Shown here piece by piece: positions 19,263 through 28,639 of a DNA stretch of 64,000 bases. The position numbers and the translations under genes are program-made. The notes under the pieces were generated by a model. It was not told the DNA's origin, made no database searches, and was given only the letters and a program-made list of their open reading frames with translations. The stretch spans positions 5,537,356-5,601,355 of the forward strand of contig NZ_KB235896.1 in NCBI RefSeq assembly GCF_000332135.1, in the 5' to 3' direction. Positions within the stretch are counted from its first letter, which is position 1, and every line of letters begins with the position of its first letter. The DNA comes from Anabaena sp. PCC 7108. GTDB taxonomy: Bacteria; Cyanobacteriota; Cyanobacteriia; Cyanobacteriales; Nostocaceae.

Positions 19263-19446
19263 CTTTATTGACAGAGATATAGCTGCAAAAACGAGAATTC
19301 AGGTTCAAATTACACCAAGACTGACTACACCTATCAGCTTTATTCATGTCGGTATTCAAATTGCCAATGCAATTCCAGGACAGCAAAAATTATTAATAGA
19401 TGAAAATCATCAAGTTACAGCTAATCAAGATCATGGGATTATATGA
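19263..19446 (+). other. Open stretch of about 60 codons without a start; possible gene remnant
   Basis: Between two convergent genes a frame stays open for about 60 codons up to TGA at 19444-19446, reading KTRIQVQITPRLTTPISF and later NAIPGQQKLLIDENHQVTA. It has protein-like composition but no ATG, GTG or TTG in a useful place, and is preceded by an in-frame TAG. It may be the tail of a lost gene. I do not recognise it. Confidence 0.3.
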
Positions 19447-19447
19447 A

Positions 19448-20905
19448 TTACGTTACATATTCATGGATTTTTATTTCCTGCACCAAAGTTTTTATTTTCA
19501 TAAATTGCTCCTTAATTTCTGCTTGATTTAAATTGATTGCATCTGTATTTATAATCAAATTGACAACATTTGTTAATTCAGCCTGTTGCTTGTGATTAGA
19601 AACTTTGAGTTGTGCCAGTTCCTGTTCTCTAGTTGAAATTACCTCATTTAATCGCTCAACTTCTGACGTTAATGGTGCAATTGTTTTTTCTAATTCTGAG
19701 TTGACAACTTTTGCGGCTTGCTTAGAAAATGTGTTATTCCAACTGTTTTGAGTGGCTTGTTCTAGTCCCTTTTCTAAATCAGCTATTCGTTGCTCTAATT
19801 GCTGGTTTGTGACTTGAAGATGTTGAACTGCGGCTAACTGTCTTTCTGTTTCAATTAACTGCTGAACTAATTTTTCCTTCTCTTGTGTCATTTTTTGAGC
19901 GTGTTGTTGAGCAGCTTTTAATTCTACTCCGGCAGCTTCAAGAGCAGCTTCACGAATTTCGATAAATTTACCCAGTTCTGCTTCTGCTTTTTCTTGTTCG
20001 CGTTGTGCTAAAGCTTCAGCAATTTTTTGTTCTACCTGTTGTGCAGTAAAAGTCTCTTGTAAGCGAGTTGTTCTACTCCGAGCCTGGTTTAGTGCTATTT
20101 CCAATTGAATTTGTTCTGGTTTCAATAACTCTTTTGAGAACGACCCTTGGGCAACTGCATTGTCTAATAGCGCCCACCAGCATTCATTGCCATTTACTTC
20201 CCACTTGGCGGTAATAATCCCTTTGTAACCATTCCAGATTCCATGATCAACAATGACAATTCGCATCCCCGGCGCAAATTCTGGCGCATCTACTTGTTCG
20301 TTACTGGCAGCAGCAACAGTAGTGGAATTAGTTGTTTTTGGACTGGCTTTTGGATTTGTTCCAGTCTTTTCTGCTGTTGCCTTGACTTGTGCGGCTGTTT
20401 TCTTGCCAGAATTGACCAGTTCTTTGACAAGGTGATCAGCTACTTTAGTCAGTTGGCTAAGGGCAGCAACACTCCAGTTCTGGACTTTTTCTCGCACTAA
20501 ACGTTGGATTCGCTCTGGCAGTTGCTCAAACCAAGCGTAAATTTTCATGGCTGAGGAGGCAATATAGCGAGATGCGCCAAAATCATTACTCAATAGCCAG
20601 GTGTTAAAAACCTGTTTACCGTTGGGGCAAAAAGCGATGCAATCGTTATAAATATCTTGCAATGCTTGACCACTAGCGAGTAAGCCATCAAAAGTCTGAC
20701 GGACAAAACCGATAAAGTTAGCTAGGGTGGTTTTGGCTTTGTTTTGCAGTCCGGGGTCTGTAAATTGGTTGTAATCGAAGTTGTAGTTGAGAGCAAAGGG
20801 CGCAATTGCATCAGCTTGTCTGTCAATGTATTGTTCTAATTCTTGCTGTGCAGTTACTGGAATTTCTGCTAGAGCTACCCTAAAACCTTGATATTGTGTC
20901 ATCAT
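19448..20905 (-). CDS. Unrecognised coiled-coil protein with a KOW-like segment
   Basis: A 485-residue cytoplasmic protein. Residues 1-160 are helical and contain aromatic-rich parts such as LNYNFDYNQF and IYAWFEQLPERIQR. A Lys/Thr/Ala linker follows, then a strand-rich stretch at about 210-260 (FAPGMRIVIVDHGIWNGYKG, then ECWWALLDNA) that resembles a small SH3/KOW-like barrel. Residues 270-480 form a long coiled coil. I do not recognise the family; similar coiled-coil proteins occur on cyanobacterial plasmids, which hints at a structural or partition role, but that is conjecture. It is divergent from the XRE regulator gene; the 166-base gap holds a 13-bp inverted repeat that could control both genes. 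Confidence 0.55.
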   Translation of the reverse strand: MMTQYQGFRVALAEIPVTAQQELEQYIDRQADAIAPFALNYNFDYNQFTDPGLQNKAKTTLANFIGFVRQTFDGLLASGQALQDIYNDCIAFCPNGKQVFNTWLLSNDFGASRYIASSAMKIYAWFEQLPERIQRLVREKVQNWSVAALSQLTKVADHLVKELVNSGKKTAAQVKATAEKTGTNPKASPKTTNSTTVAAASNEQVDAPEFAPGMRIVIVDHGIWNGYKGIITAKWEVNGNECWWALLDNAVAQGSFSKELLKPEQIQLEIALNQARSRTTRLQETFTAQQVEQKIAEALAQREQEKAEAELGKFIEIREAALEAAGVELKAAQQHAQKMTQEKEKLVQQLIETERQLAAVQHLQVTNQQLEQRIADLEKGLEQATQNSWNNTFSKQAAKVVNSELEKTIAPLTSEVERLNEVISTREQELAQLKVSNHKQQAELTNVVNLIINTDAINLNQAEIKEQFMKIKTLVQEIKIHEYVT

Positions 20906-20990
20906 AATCTTGACCTCGAAATATTAGGTCTATTTGTGAAAGGGCGATCGCGATCTTTGGACGGAAGGCGATCGCCTTTTTGCTTTTTAT

Positions 20991-21030
20991 ATTATAGCGA
21001 TTAACTATTTAATTGTCTAATCGCTATAAT
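20991..21030. promoter_or_regulatory. Perfect 13-bp inverted repeat, candidate operator
   Basis: ATTATAGCGATTA (20991-21003) and TAATCGCTATAAT (21018-21030) are perfect inverted copies separated by 14 bases. The site lies 41 bases before the start of the XRE-type regulator and between divergent genes. The half-sites are spaced about 27 bases (2.6 helical turns) centre to centre, which suits a dimeric or tetrameric HTH protein. Autoregulation is the natural inference. A separate HIP1-containing palindrome (AAGGCGATCGCCTT) with T-runs lies just upstream at about 20964. Confidence 0.6.
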
Positions 21031-21071
21031 GGCTGTAACTATAAACGACAATAGAAACGAAAGACTTTTAA

Positions 21072-21368
21072 ATGACAGCATCCTTAATGAATCGTAACGT
21101 TCCCCCAAAATTTACTAAACGAAGTGACAGAAAAGCTGTGCAGCAGTTGAAAGTCCAACTTCGTTGTCGCTTACAGGATTTAATTGATGCCCAAGATTTG
21201 ACCAGATCGGCACTGGCTGAGGCGACTGGGCTAACTCCTACTGCTGTTAGGGGATTGTGTGATAACTCTGCAAAGCGTTATGATGTTGATACTTTAGCGG
21301 TTCTATGTGATTTTTTCGGCTGTGGAATGGGTGAATTATTTGAGGTAATTCCAAAAGAGCGACAATAG
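21072..21368 (+). CDS. XRE/Cro-C1-type HTH transcriptional regulator
   Basis: A 98-residue protein. After a basic N-terminal arm it has the five-helix pattern of XRE domains: LQDLIDAQDLTRSALAEATGLTPTAVRGL, in which SALAEATGLTPTAVRGL is the helix-turn-helix, then VDTLAVLCDFFGCGMGELFEV. This matches the short 'helix-turn-helix transcriptional regulator' family common in cyanobacteria. A perfect inverted repeat upstream (20991-21030) is a plausible operator. The large AAA-WD40 gene follows 64 bases downstream in the same direction, so the regulator probably governs its own gene and that protein. Confidence 0.85.
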   Translation: MTASLMNRNVPPKFTKRSDRKAVQQLKVQLRCRLQDLIDAQDLTRSALAEATGLTPTAVRGLCDNSAKRYDVDTLAVLCDFFGCGMGELFEVIPKERQ

Positions 21369-21432
21369 CGAATAAAGTAGCAATTCAAGCTACTCTACTT
21401 TTAAAATAACTGACTTTAATAATCAACGTTAT

Positions 21433-24400
21433 ATGCCCCAATATAGCTATCAACTCGGCGGTAGTCTAATCGTTGATGCACCTAGTTACGTACAGAGGCA
21501 AGCCGACTCGGAACTGTATCAAGCCCTAAAGCGAAGAGAGTTCTGCTATGTCCTGAACTCCCGACAAATGGGCAAATCCTCTCTGCTGGTACGAACCAAG
21601 CATCGTCTTGAGCAAGAGGGCTTTCACTGCGCTGCTCTCGATTTGAGTGTGGTGGGGAGTGAACAAATTACTCCACTGCAATGGTACAAGGGATTCGTAG
21701 GTGACTTATGGCGGCAGTTGGGGCTACTGGAAACCTTAAACCTGAAAACTTGGTGGGAAGAACGCAACGATCTTGGTTTACTGCAACGGCTGCGGTGGTT
21801 TATTGAGGAATTGCTACTGGTGCAGTTTCCCCAACAACAGTTGTTTATTTTTGTTGATGAAATTGACTCTCTGCTGGGGCTGAATTTTTCGATTGATGAC
21901 TTTTTTGCCTTCATTCGCTTCTGCTATAACCAACGGGCAATTAACCCAGAATATCAACGCATTACCTTTGCCATTTTTGGGGTAGCAACTCCCTCGGATC
22001 TGATTCGAGACAGAACGAAAACACCGTTTAATATTGGACAAGCGATTGCACTCAAAGGGTTTGAGTGGGAAGAAGTGACTCCCTTAATTCAAGGATTGGA
22101 AAAGACAGTATCACAGCCTGCATCATTTGTCAAGGCGATTTTAGACTGGACGGCTGGACAACCATTTTTGACTCAGAAGTTGTGTCATTTAGTTGTGCAA
22201 TTGAGTCAGCAGACAATCGGGGACGGTGGTATAAGTATTCCACCAGGTACAGAATCGCTCTGGATTGAGAAATTGATCAAAACCCGGATTATTGAGCGGT
22301 GGGAATCGCAGGATGAACCGGAACACCTGAGAACAATTCGCGATCGCATTGACCGTAACGGTCAGCTGGCTAGTAGAATCTTAAGCATTTATCAAAAAGT
22401 TTTGCAAGGAATTGAAATAAAAAGTGATGATAGTCAAGAACAGATGGAATTGTTACTCAGTGGCTTAGTCGTGAGACACGAGGGAATATTAAAGGTAAAA
22501 AATCGCATCTATCAACAAGTATTTAATCTGCAATGGGTTGAAAGCAGATTAGCGGCGTTGCGTCCTTACTCACAGACGTTTGATGCTTGGGTAGCTTCAG
22601 GGCAAAAAGATGAATCACGACTGTTGCGCGGACAAGCCCTCAAAGATACCCAACTTTGGGCGCACGGGAAAAGTTTGAGTGATTTAGATTATTTATTTTT
22701 TAATGCTTCTCAAGAAGTCGATCGAAAAGAAGTAGAAATACGCTTAGAGGCAGAACGTGTTAAAGAAGTAGAAGCCAGACTGGTGCAAGAACAAAAAGCT
22801 GTGAGAATTCAGCAGTTCTTGCTCAATGCAAATATGGCAGCCTTACAACAATCTAGACTCAGTGAAATTAAAGCGATCGCCAGTGCTTCTGAAGCCCTCT
22901 ATGCCTCCCATCAAGGTTTAGAAGCATTAGTTCAAGCAATTATTGCGGGGCAAAAGTTACAACAATTAGGTTTAGTTGAACCTGAATTAGAGCAAAAAAT
23001 TGATAACGCCCTGCGACAGGCAGTTTACGGCACAACCGAATGTAATCATTTGACGGGACACAGTGCCGATATTTGGAGTGTTGATATCAGTCCTGATAGT
23101 AAACTGGTTGTCTCAGCAGGAATGGATGGTGCGCTGAAACTTTGGCAACGAGACGGCACCTTACTTAAAACTTTGCAAAATGAATCTGTAGGAATTTGGT
23201 CAGTTAAATTTAGTCCCGACGGACAAATGATAGTTTCGGGACATAATGATGGTAGTGTGAAACTGTGGCGACTGGATGAAGATCAACCAAAAATCCTAGT
23301 CAAATATTCTACAACGACTCGCGCTGTCAACTTTAATCTTGATGGTCAAATCGTTGCTTCCGGACACGATGATGGCGTGATAAATTTATGGAGTCTGGAT
23401 AGTGTTTTGCTCGGCTCATTCAAACATCCAAACCAAGCCGCCAATATTATTTTTGTTCCTGACAGTCAACTGATAATTACGCAGGCAGAGAACGTCATTT
23501 ACCTCTGGCAGGAGAACGGGACACTGCTCAATAAATGGGTGGCACACCAAGCGGGTATAAGCACATTGCTTCTTAGTCCTAACGGAAAAATCCTCGTTTC
23601 TGCAAGTCAAGATACTACTACTAAATTGTGGCATCTTGATGGTACGCTTTTAACAACAATAGCCGGACATAGTGCAGCAGTATGGGACATTGCTTTTAGT
23701 CCGGATGGAAAAACTCTCGTGACTGCCAGTGGAGATAAAACCGTCAAAATTTGGAGTGTTGAGGGAATAGAACTGAGTACCCTCAAAGCACATCGTTCCA
23801 CCGTGCGAACAATTGCCTACAGCCCAGACGGGAGTTATTTTATTTCTGCTGGGTCCGATTGCACCATCCGAATGTGGAAACCTACTCATGACCTCAAAAC
23901 TACTATAAATGCTCACAGTGCAGCAGTTTTCGGCGTTGCGATCGCTCCTGATAGTTCCACGATCGCGACGGCTAGCTTAGATTACACTGTCAAACTTTGG
24001 CAGCGCGATGGCACATTGCTGAAAACCTTGCAACACGAGGCATCTATGTTTAGTGTTGCTTTTAGTCCTGTTAGCGATAGCCTGCTGTCAGGCGTTGGAG
24101 AAATTTTAGCAACGGGAAGTAACGATAGTATTGTTAGACTCTGGCAGCGTGGGGGTAGAAACTGGGGCAAAGCTGAACTTCTAAAAATACTGCCAGCAGA
24201 AGGAGGATTAGCGTTTAGCCTTGCCTTTAGTCCTGTTGGCACTAGCCTGCCGTCAGGCATTAGTAAGGTGATTGCCTGTGGTTATGGGGATGGTAAGGTG
24301 AGGCTTTGGAATCGAGATGGCACATTACACAATATTCTCACTGGACAAGAAGAGATGGTTTCGTGTGTTGCCTTTAGTCCTGACGGTCAGTTCATCGCCA

Positions 24401-24933
24401 CTAGTGGTAATTTAAACCAAATTAAAGTTTGGCATCAAGACGGCTCCTTATTGACAATTCTTGCTGAAAATGATGCAAGTGTTAATTATGTTGCTTTTAG
24501 TCCTGATGGTCAATTAGTTGCTTCTTGCAGTGGTGATAGCACGATTAAGCTGTGGAACTATAATTCTACAACGGGAGTTTCCAGTCAATCTATTAAAACC
24601 TTTGTCGGTCATAACGGTGTAGTGTCTAAGATTGCTTGGAGTAGCGACAGTCAATTTTTTGCTTCCTGTGGAATGGACACAACCGTTAAACTTTGGAGTC
24701 GAGAAGGGCAGTTGATTACTACTCTACTTGGTCATAGTGGTTCAGTTTGGAATTTGGCGATCGCGTCTGATGGCAGTTTTTTAGCTTCTGTTGGTGAAGA
24801 TAACACTCTGGTTATCTGGAATTTACCGCGCATACTCAATCTTGACTTGCTGGAATATGGCTGTAACTGGGTACGAGATTATCTGCTGACTAACGCAGAA
24901 GTGGAAGAGGGGGATAGACAACTTTGTCAATAG
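21433..24933 (+). CDS. AAA-like ATPase fused to WD40 repeats
   Basis: A 1166-residue protein. Residues 1-350 are the cyanobacterial AAA-like domain: Walker [13 protein letters not shown] near residue 41 and Walker [13 protein letters not shown] near residue 137, followed by a winged-helix-like region. A helical linker rich in Glu/Arg (about 430-530) leads to WD40 blades from about 535 to 1145, with repeated units such as FSPDGQ...SGHDDG...LWSLDG. By analogy with STAND-type NTPases, the WD40 part would sense a ligand and the ATPase part would switch oligomeric state; the effector is not evident. Two adjacent blades (near 24070 and 24230) carry extra segments [11 protein letters not shown] and [11 protein letters not shown] coded by near-identical DNA. 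It probably forms an operon with the upstream XRE regulator. Confidence 0.88.
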   Translation: MPQYSYQLGGSLIVDAPSYVQRQADSELYQALKRREFCYVLNSRQMGKSSLLVRTKHRLEQEGFHCAALDLSVVGSEQITPLQWYKGFVGDLWRQLGLLETLNLKTWWEERNDLGLLQRLRWFIEELLLVQFPQQQLFIFVDEIDSLLGLNFSIDDFFAFIRFCYNQRAINPEYQRITFAIFGVATPSDLIRDRTKTPFNIGQAIALKGFEWEEVTPLIQGLEKTVSQPASFVKAILDWTAGQPFLTQKLCHLVVQLSQQTIGDGGISIPPGTESLWIEKLIKTRIIERWESQDEPEHLRTIRDRIDRNGQLASRILSIYQKVLQGIEIKSDDSQEQMELLLSGLVVRHEGILKVKNRIYQQVFNLQWVESRLAALRPYSQTFDAWVASGQKDESRLLRGQALKDTQLWAHGKSLSDLDYLFFNASQEVDRKEVEIRLEAERVKEVEARLVQEQKAVRIQQFLLNANMAALQQSRLSEIKAIASASEALYASHQGLEALVQAIIAGQKLQQLGLVEPELEQKIDNALRQAVYGTTECNHLTGHSADIWSVDISPDSKLVVSAGMDGALKLWQRDGTLLKTLQNESVGIWSVKFSPDGQMIVSGHNDGSVKLWRLDEDQPKILVKYSTTTRAVNFNLDGQIVASGHDDGVINLWSLDSVLLGSFKHPNQAANIIFVPDSQLIITQAENVIYLWQENGTLLNKWVAHQAGISTLLLSPNGKILVSASQDTTTKLWHLDGTLLTTIAGHSAAVWDIAFSPDGKTLVTASGDKTVKIWSVEGIELSTLKAHRSTVRTIAYSPDGSYFISAGSDCTIRMWKPTHDLKTTINAHSAAVFGVAIAPDSSTIATASLDYTVKLWQRDGTLLKTLQHEASMFSVAFSPVSDSLLSGVGEILATGSNDSIVRLWQRGGRNWGKAELLKILPAEGGLAFSLAFSPVGTSLPSGISKVIACGYGDGKVRLWNRDGTLHNILTGQEEMVSCVAFSPDGQFIATSGNLNQIKVWHQDGSLLTILAENDASVNYVAFSPDGQLVASCSGDSTIKLWNYNSTTGVSSQSIKTFVGHNGVVSKIAWSSDSQFFASCGMDTTVKLWSREGQLITTLLGHSGSVWNLAIASDGSFLASVGEDNTLVIWNLPRILNLDLLEYGCNWVRDYLLTNAEVEEGDRQLCQ
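24070..24105 (+). repeat. Palindromic mini-insertion in a WD40 blade (first copy)
   Basis: The DNA CTGTTAGCGATAGCCTGCTGTCAGGCG extends an FSPDG-type blade start by about 7-8 residues. It contains a GCCTG...CAGGC palindrome and is nearly the same as the segment near 24229-24260. The reading frame is kept. Confidence 0.55.
24229..24262 (+). repeat. Palindromic mini-insertion in a WD40 blade (second copy)
   Basis: This segment (CTGTTGGCACTAGCCTGCCG then TCAGGCATTAG) repeats the insertion seen at 24070 with few differences and again adds residues at the start of a WD40 blade without breaking the frame. Confidence 0.55.
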
Positions 24934-25377
24934 TCATTCGTCCGCAGCGCCTCTTGGAATCAATCTGAGCTTCTAGTTTTAGACGGTTTTATGTCTTTCT
25001 TTGTCCAAAGTCCAATCGAGTACCGGAGGGGAATAGACATTTGTGCGATCGCTATTCTGTCTCATCACCAAAATAACAGCGATCGCATTCTCCAAAGCCT
25101 ACTTCTTAACAATCAAGAAAATGACGCAAAGAAATAGCCTAATCAGGACTTACGCAAACAAAATTTGTCATTGCGACCGGAACGCAGTGTAGGGAAGCAA
25201 TCCCAGAATATCAGGGGATTACGTCGCTTCGCTCGTAATGACGTAATTCCGTGACTTTTGCGTAAGTCCTACTAATAAGTGCGTTAAGTGTGCGTACATT
25301 TTAAGTGAAGCATTTAAGCCTAAAGGGAGTTCTGAGGGCAAGAAAAGATGGTTATGCTTTCAATGAGGTCTATTCAT
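24934..25377 (+). other. Intergenic region between the AAA-WD40 gene and the IS
   Basis: A 444-base gap. The first part (near 24953) shares about 25 bases (GCGCCTCTTGGAA and flanks) with a segment near 27694, so one may be a copied fragment. A 126-base inverted-repeat element occupies 25145-25270. No gene was found. Confidence 0.5.
25145..25270. mobile_element. MITE-like element with 14-bp terminal inverted repeats
   Basis: The ends AGGACTTACGCAAA (25145-25158) and TTTGCGTAAGTCCT (25257-25270) are perfect inverted copies. The core has CATTGCGA...GGAAGCAATCCC and GGGATTACGTCGCTTCGCTCGTAATGACG parts, repeat types that are common between cyanobacterial genes. It has no coding capacity. A GGACTTACGCA half also occurs near 5775. 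The flanks show CTAAT on both sides a base or two away from the ends, too loose to call a target duplication. Confidence 0.7.
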
Positions 25378-26827
25378 CAATACTGTAGCCAAAAAAAGAG
25401 TATAAAAAGAGGGCTGATGTAGTAGAGTTATAGTCTTCCACAACGACAACTCGAAAGCCACATACAGCCCATGTTTGACATACTAGCACTGTTGCAATGC
25501 CTACTACCAGAAATAAAAGTGACGACGATGCGGCAGTTAAGCCAGATCATCACGGCCATGTTAGCCATGAGCGGGCGAGTCACAATGTTGGGAATATCGC
25601 GTTGGACGCTTAGTGGTGGTAGTTATCGGACGGTAATCAGATTTTTTCGTACAGTCATACCGTGGACAACGGTGTTCTGGGTGTTTTTTCGGCGGCATTT
25701 GTTCTGCCCAAATGATGTTTATTTGTTGGCAGGAGACGAAGTAGTAATAAGCAAAGCCGGGAAAAAAACCTATGGATTAGATAGGTTCTTTTCCAGTCTA
25801 ATAAGTAAACCAATATTGGGACTATCTTTCTTTACATTATCATTAGTAAGTGTTCAACAAAGACACTCATTTCCGATTCAGATAGAACAGGTAATAAAAA
25901 GCGATGTAGAAAAAAGTAGTGTCTCGCCAAGTCCAGAAGTAAAACCTCAAGAAAAACGTGGACGGGGACGACCAAAAGGAAGTAAAAACAAAAATAAAAA
26001 GGAGGTGACTTTTACACCTGAATTGCTAAGAATTAAGAAGATGATTAATGAGCTATTTAAGTTAATAGCTAACTTTATTCCCCTCACTTACTTGGTCGTA
26101 GATGGTCACTTTGGGAACAATAATGCTTTGCAGATGGCTAGGCAGGTAAAGTTACACATAATTTCCAAGTTACGCCACGATTCGGCGTTATATATACCTT
26201 ACCAACATCCTGACCCCAATCATCGTTCTCGTCGTAAATACGGAGATAAGCTGGACTGGCACAATATATCTGATAAATATTTGTGTCAAATTAGTATTGA
26301 AGAAGATATCCAAACAAATACTTATCAATCTACCTTACTGCACAAAGAATTTGCCCAGCCTTTGAATGTAGTGATTTTAGTAAAAACCAATCTGAAAACT
26401 AATGCTTGCAGTCACGTAATTCTGTTTTCTAGTGACTTAACTTTATCATATGACAAAATAATTGACTATTATAAACTGCGCTTCCAAATCGAATTTAATT
26501 TTCGTGATGCTAAACAATTTTGGGGATTGGAAGATTTTATGAACAGGGGTCAAACTGCGGTGACTAATGCTGTCAACCTTTCATTTTTTATGGTCAATTT
26601 ATCTCATTATCTTCTAGCTCAGTTCCGTCAAGATAATCCTGGTTCTGGCATTGTTGATCTTAAGGCTTACTGTCGTGGTTTTCGATATGTTCGGGAAATG
26701 TTAAAAATGCTTCCGCAACAGCCTGAGCCTATTTTATTATCCCAGATTTTTGCCAAGCTTACCTCTCTTGGTCGTATTCACAATGCTTCTACAGCCGTTG
26801 AACCCTCGTAATTTGGCTACAGTATTG
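25378..26827 (+). mobile_element. Complete insertion sequence, IS4-superfamily (possibly ISH3-like), 1450 bp
   Basis: Terminal inverted repeats CAATACTGTAGCCAAA (25378-25393) and TTTGGCTACAGTATTG (26812-26827) match perfectly over 16 bases. The flanks carry the 5-base target duplication TTCAT (25373-25377 and 26828-26832). The single transposase gene fills the element. A decayed relative with the same end type lies at 44171-44987. A 5-base duplication is shorter than in classical IS4 members and suits ISH3-like elements better. The insertion lies exactly at the stop codon of the EF-hand gene on the minus strand. Confidence 0.92.
25471..26811 (+). CDS. IS4-superfamily DDE transposase
   Basis: A 446-residue transposase. 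The catalytic residues can be assigned as D89 (LLAGDEVVI), D211 (LVVDGHFGN) and E341, the last within the YREK signature of the IS4 superfamily (Y334, R337, E341, K348 in YYKLRFQIEFNFRDAK). An N-terminal region with LGISRWTLSGGSYRT precedes the first Asp, and a basic Lys/Arg-rich insert (EKRGRGRPKGSKNK) lies at about residue 165, which may be an AT-hook-like DNA contact. It is uninterrupted, and both inverted repeats are intact, so the element looks able to move. The frame ends one base before the right inverted repeat. Confidence 0.93.
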   Translation: MFDILALLQCLLPEIKVTTMRQLSQIITAMLAMSGRVTMLGISRWTLSGGSYRTVIRFFRTVIPWTTVFWVFFRRHLFCPNDVYLLAGDEVVISKAGKKTYGLDRFFSSLISKPILGLSFFTLSLVSVQQRHSFPIQIEQVIKSDVEKSSVSPSPEVKPQEKRGRGRPKGSKNKNKKEVTFTPELLRIKKMINELFKLIANFIPLTYLVVDGHFGNNNALQMARQVKLHIISKLRHDSALYIPYQHPDPNHRSRRKYGDKLDWHNISDKYLCQISIEEDIQTNTYQSTLLHKEFAQPLNVVILVKTNLKTNACSHVILFSSDLTLSYDKIIDYYKLRFQIEFNFRDAKQFWGLEDFMNRGQTAVTNAVNLSFFMVNLSHYLLAQFRQDNPGSGIVDLKAYCRGFRYVREMLKMLPQQPEPILLSQIFAKLTSLGRIHNASTAVEPS

Positions 26828-27418
26828 TTCATAAGAACCATAAAACCAATTACCAGCAGCATTCAAATCATCACTGATATGAAACTCTTTGGAGGCTTGG
26901 AGATATTCATCGCGTGAAATATGTCCATCAGCGTTGGTATCTAAATGGGCAAAAGCTGTTTCAGCATCTTTTTGGGTCAGACCAACAGCTACACAAAATT
27001 CTTGATATTCTATCAGGCTGATTTGACCATCATTACTGGCATCCAAAATGTCGAATATCACGTTAGCCTTATTCTTATGAGCTTCTTGAAGTAAGGCTGA
27101 ATTAGAAAAATTACTAATCGAATTATCTGCCATCTTCAGATATTCTTCTAAGCTAACTTTACCATCGCCACTAATATCAGCAGGCTGCCAAAAATTAGTC
27201 CAGATTGCTGAATATTTGGCTTTTAACTCGATAAATTCTGATGAGTCTGGTTTCCAATTACGCAGTTTGGCAAGATTGCTAGCACAAAGCTCTAAATCAG
27301 CTAGTTCTACAAATCCACTTCCATCTATATCGTATAAGTAGGTTAACAGAAAAATTTCAAGGTATGTATCGGTTTGTAAAGTTGTCCTAATGCGTTATTC
27401 TGGTTGAGTTTCAGCCAT
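26789..27418 (-). pseudogene. EF-hand calcium-binding protein with a nonsense codon and an IS-displaced stop
   Basis: On the minus strand an ATG at 27416-27418 begins MAETQPE and meets TAA at 27395-27397; the same frame then continues to the end. After the stop come four EF-hand loops: DIDGSGFVELAD, DISGDGKVSLEE, DASNDGQISLIE and DTNADGHISRDE. The only later ATG in frame is at 27133, which would lose the first two loops. The 3' end was changed by the IS: residues after GSYE are coded by the IS end (QYCSQITRVQRL) because the insertion separated the GAA codon from its TAG. Rejoining the flanks gives FYGSYE then TAG, matching the FFGAYE end of the paralogue at 31963. Such proteins are cytoplasmic calcium sensors or buffers. 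This copy is probably damaged. Confidence 0.75.
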
Positions 27419-27925
27419 TTTACAAAACGCAATATACCTCATTTTTATTTTGTTAACCTACTTACATGGAAATTCTTAGTGTGTTTTTTTTACAATAGCT
27501 GACTTAACATTTATAGTTTTCCAGGGATTCATAGATAACATATCAAACTTTATCAGGTTTGAAAAATAAAGCCACTTTTTTTTAAAGCAAGCCGACTTTT
27601 CCTACTTGTTCAATTAATTGGGTTTGAGGTGATCGATGGCGTTTAAACCATTTTCGTTATGGGTGTGCTGAATTATGTATCTGTAATTCGAGATCGCGCC
27701 TCTTGGAACCAATCTTTAGCTCTAGTTGGGTCATTAATTGACCAATTTAGTATATTGACAAAAGCCAGTGATTATGTATTTATGGCTCACAGTAATATAA
27801 CTTTACACAAACATACCAACTTTATCTATTTCTCATTGAGCTAAAAAACTAAACAATAGTCTTCACATAGCTTGGTTTTTTCCCACCGACTCGCTGTGTC
27901 CATACTACTCAAATAGAATAACTAC
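27419..27925 (+). other. AT-rich intergenic region
   Basis: A 507-base gap between divergent genes. A CGACTTTTCCTACTT motif at 27592-27607 belongs to a family also found at 32590, 42445 and 46751. A 61-codon frame at 27659-27844 has no recognisable features and shares a 25-base DNA segment with 24953, so I do not accept it as a gene. Confidence 0.45.
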
Positions 27926-28639
27926 ATGAATGTTGACGAAGTTCTCGACACTGTAGAACAAAGTTTGCTCTCAAGACAATTAAATTCCCTTGAGCGCTTC
28001 ATCCTATGTAACTCATGGCTTGGCCGCAGTTATAGTGAGATTGCACCCGATTGTGCCTATAGTATCGCTCACATCAAGGATATTGGCTCCCAGTTGTGGC
28101 AAGCCCTTTCAAAAGCGTTAGGGGAGAAAGTGACGAAAAAAAATCTGTTTTTAGTCCTGAAGCAGTATCTACTCTACCGCAGAGATGAAACAGTGGCTAG
28201 TGACTCGTTATCTGTTACCTTAGAGTTAGTAAAAGTAATTGACGATTCTGTGGAAGCTTCATATTCAGAGGATAGCGAGCAATTACCACTGGTTAGCGAT
28301 CGCTGCGACTTAATAAGTGACGAAAGTTCACAGCTTGAGATAGGGCAACAGGATTACCAAACTTTCACAAAAAACCCAAAAGCGGAAGATAATAAAGATG
28401 CCCCAGCCATAAAGATTGAGCAAATAATTCCTGGTAGTTATTTGCTGCTAGACTATCCTCTTTACGTGGGTCGTCTCTTGATGGAAGAACTCTTTTACAC
28501 TAAAATTAGTCAAATTAGATGTCTTATTCGTATCAAACCATCTCATAGCTTGTTGGAGAAGAATCCAGCTATTCTGAATTCAGGAATCAGAATTAGTAAG
28601 TCATCAAGAAAAATAATTGTGGAAGTACTCTCGATATAG
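27926..28639 (+). CDS. vMAP-type N-terminal HTH protein, C-terminus of unknown function
   Basis: A 237-residue protein. The first 85 residues follow the vWA-MoxR-associated protein (vMAP) N-terminal HTH pattern: VEQSLLSRQLNSLERFILCNSWLGRSYSEIA, then IAHIKDIGSQLWQALSKALGEKVTKKN. The same pattern begins the convergent AAA protein at 28604-29977. The rest (about 90-237) contains an acidic stretch and a strand-rich part I do not recognise. The last 15-20 residues are coded by GAATTCAGGAATCAGAATTAGTA, a repeat type found also near 31513, so the natural end may have been replaced by repeat DNA. The 3' end overlaps the convergent gene by 36 bases. A role in signalling or conflict systems is inferred from the domain. 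Confidence 0.65.
   Translation: MNVDEVLDTVEQSLLSRQLNSLERFILCNSWLGRSYSEIAPDCAYSIAHIKDIGSQLWQALSKALGEKVTKKNLFLVLKQYLLYRRDETVASDSLSVTLELVKVIDDSVEASYSEDSEQLPLVSDRCDLISDESSQLEIGQQDYQTFTKNPKAEDNKDAPAIKIEQIIPGSYLLLDYPLYVGRLLMEELFYTKISQIRCLIRIKPSHSLLEKNPAILNSGIRISKSSRKIIVEVLSI

Noticed and set aside
27659-27844. 61-codon frame between the EF-hand and vMAP-HTH genes
   Set aside because: No domain, no ribosome site, and part of it repeats an intergenic DNA segment near 24953.
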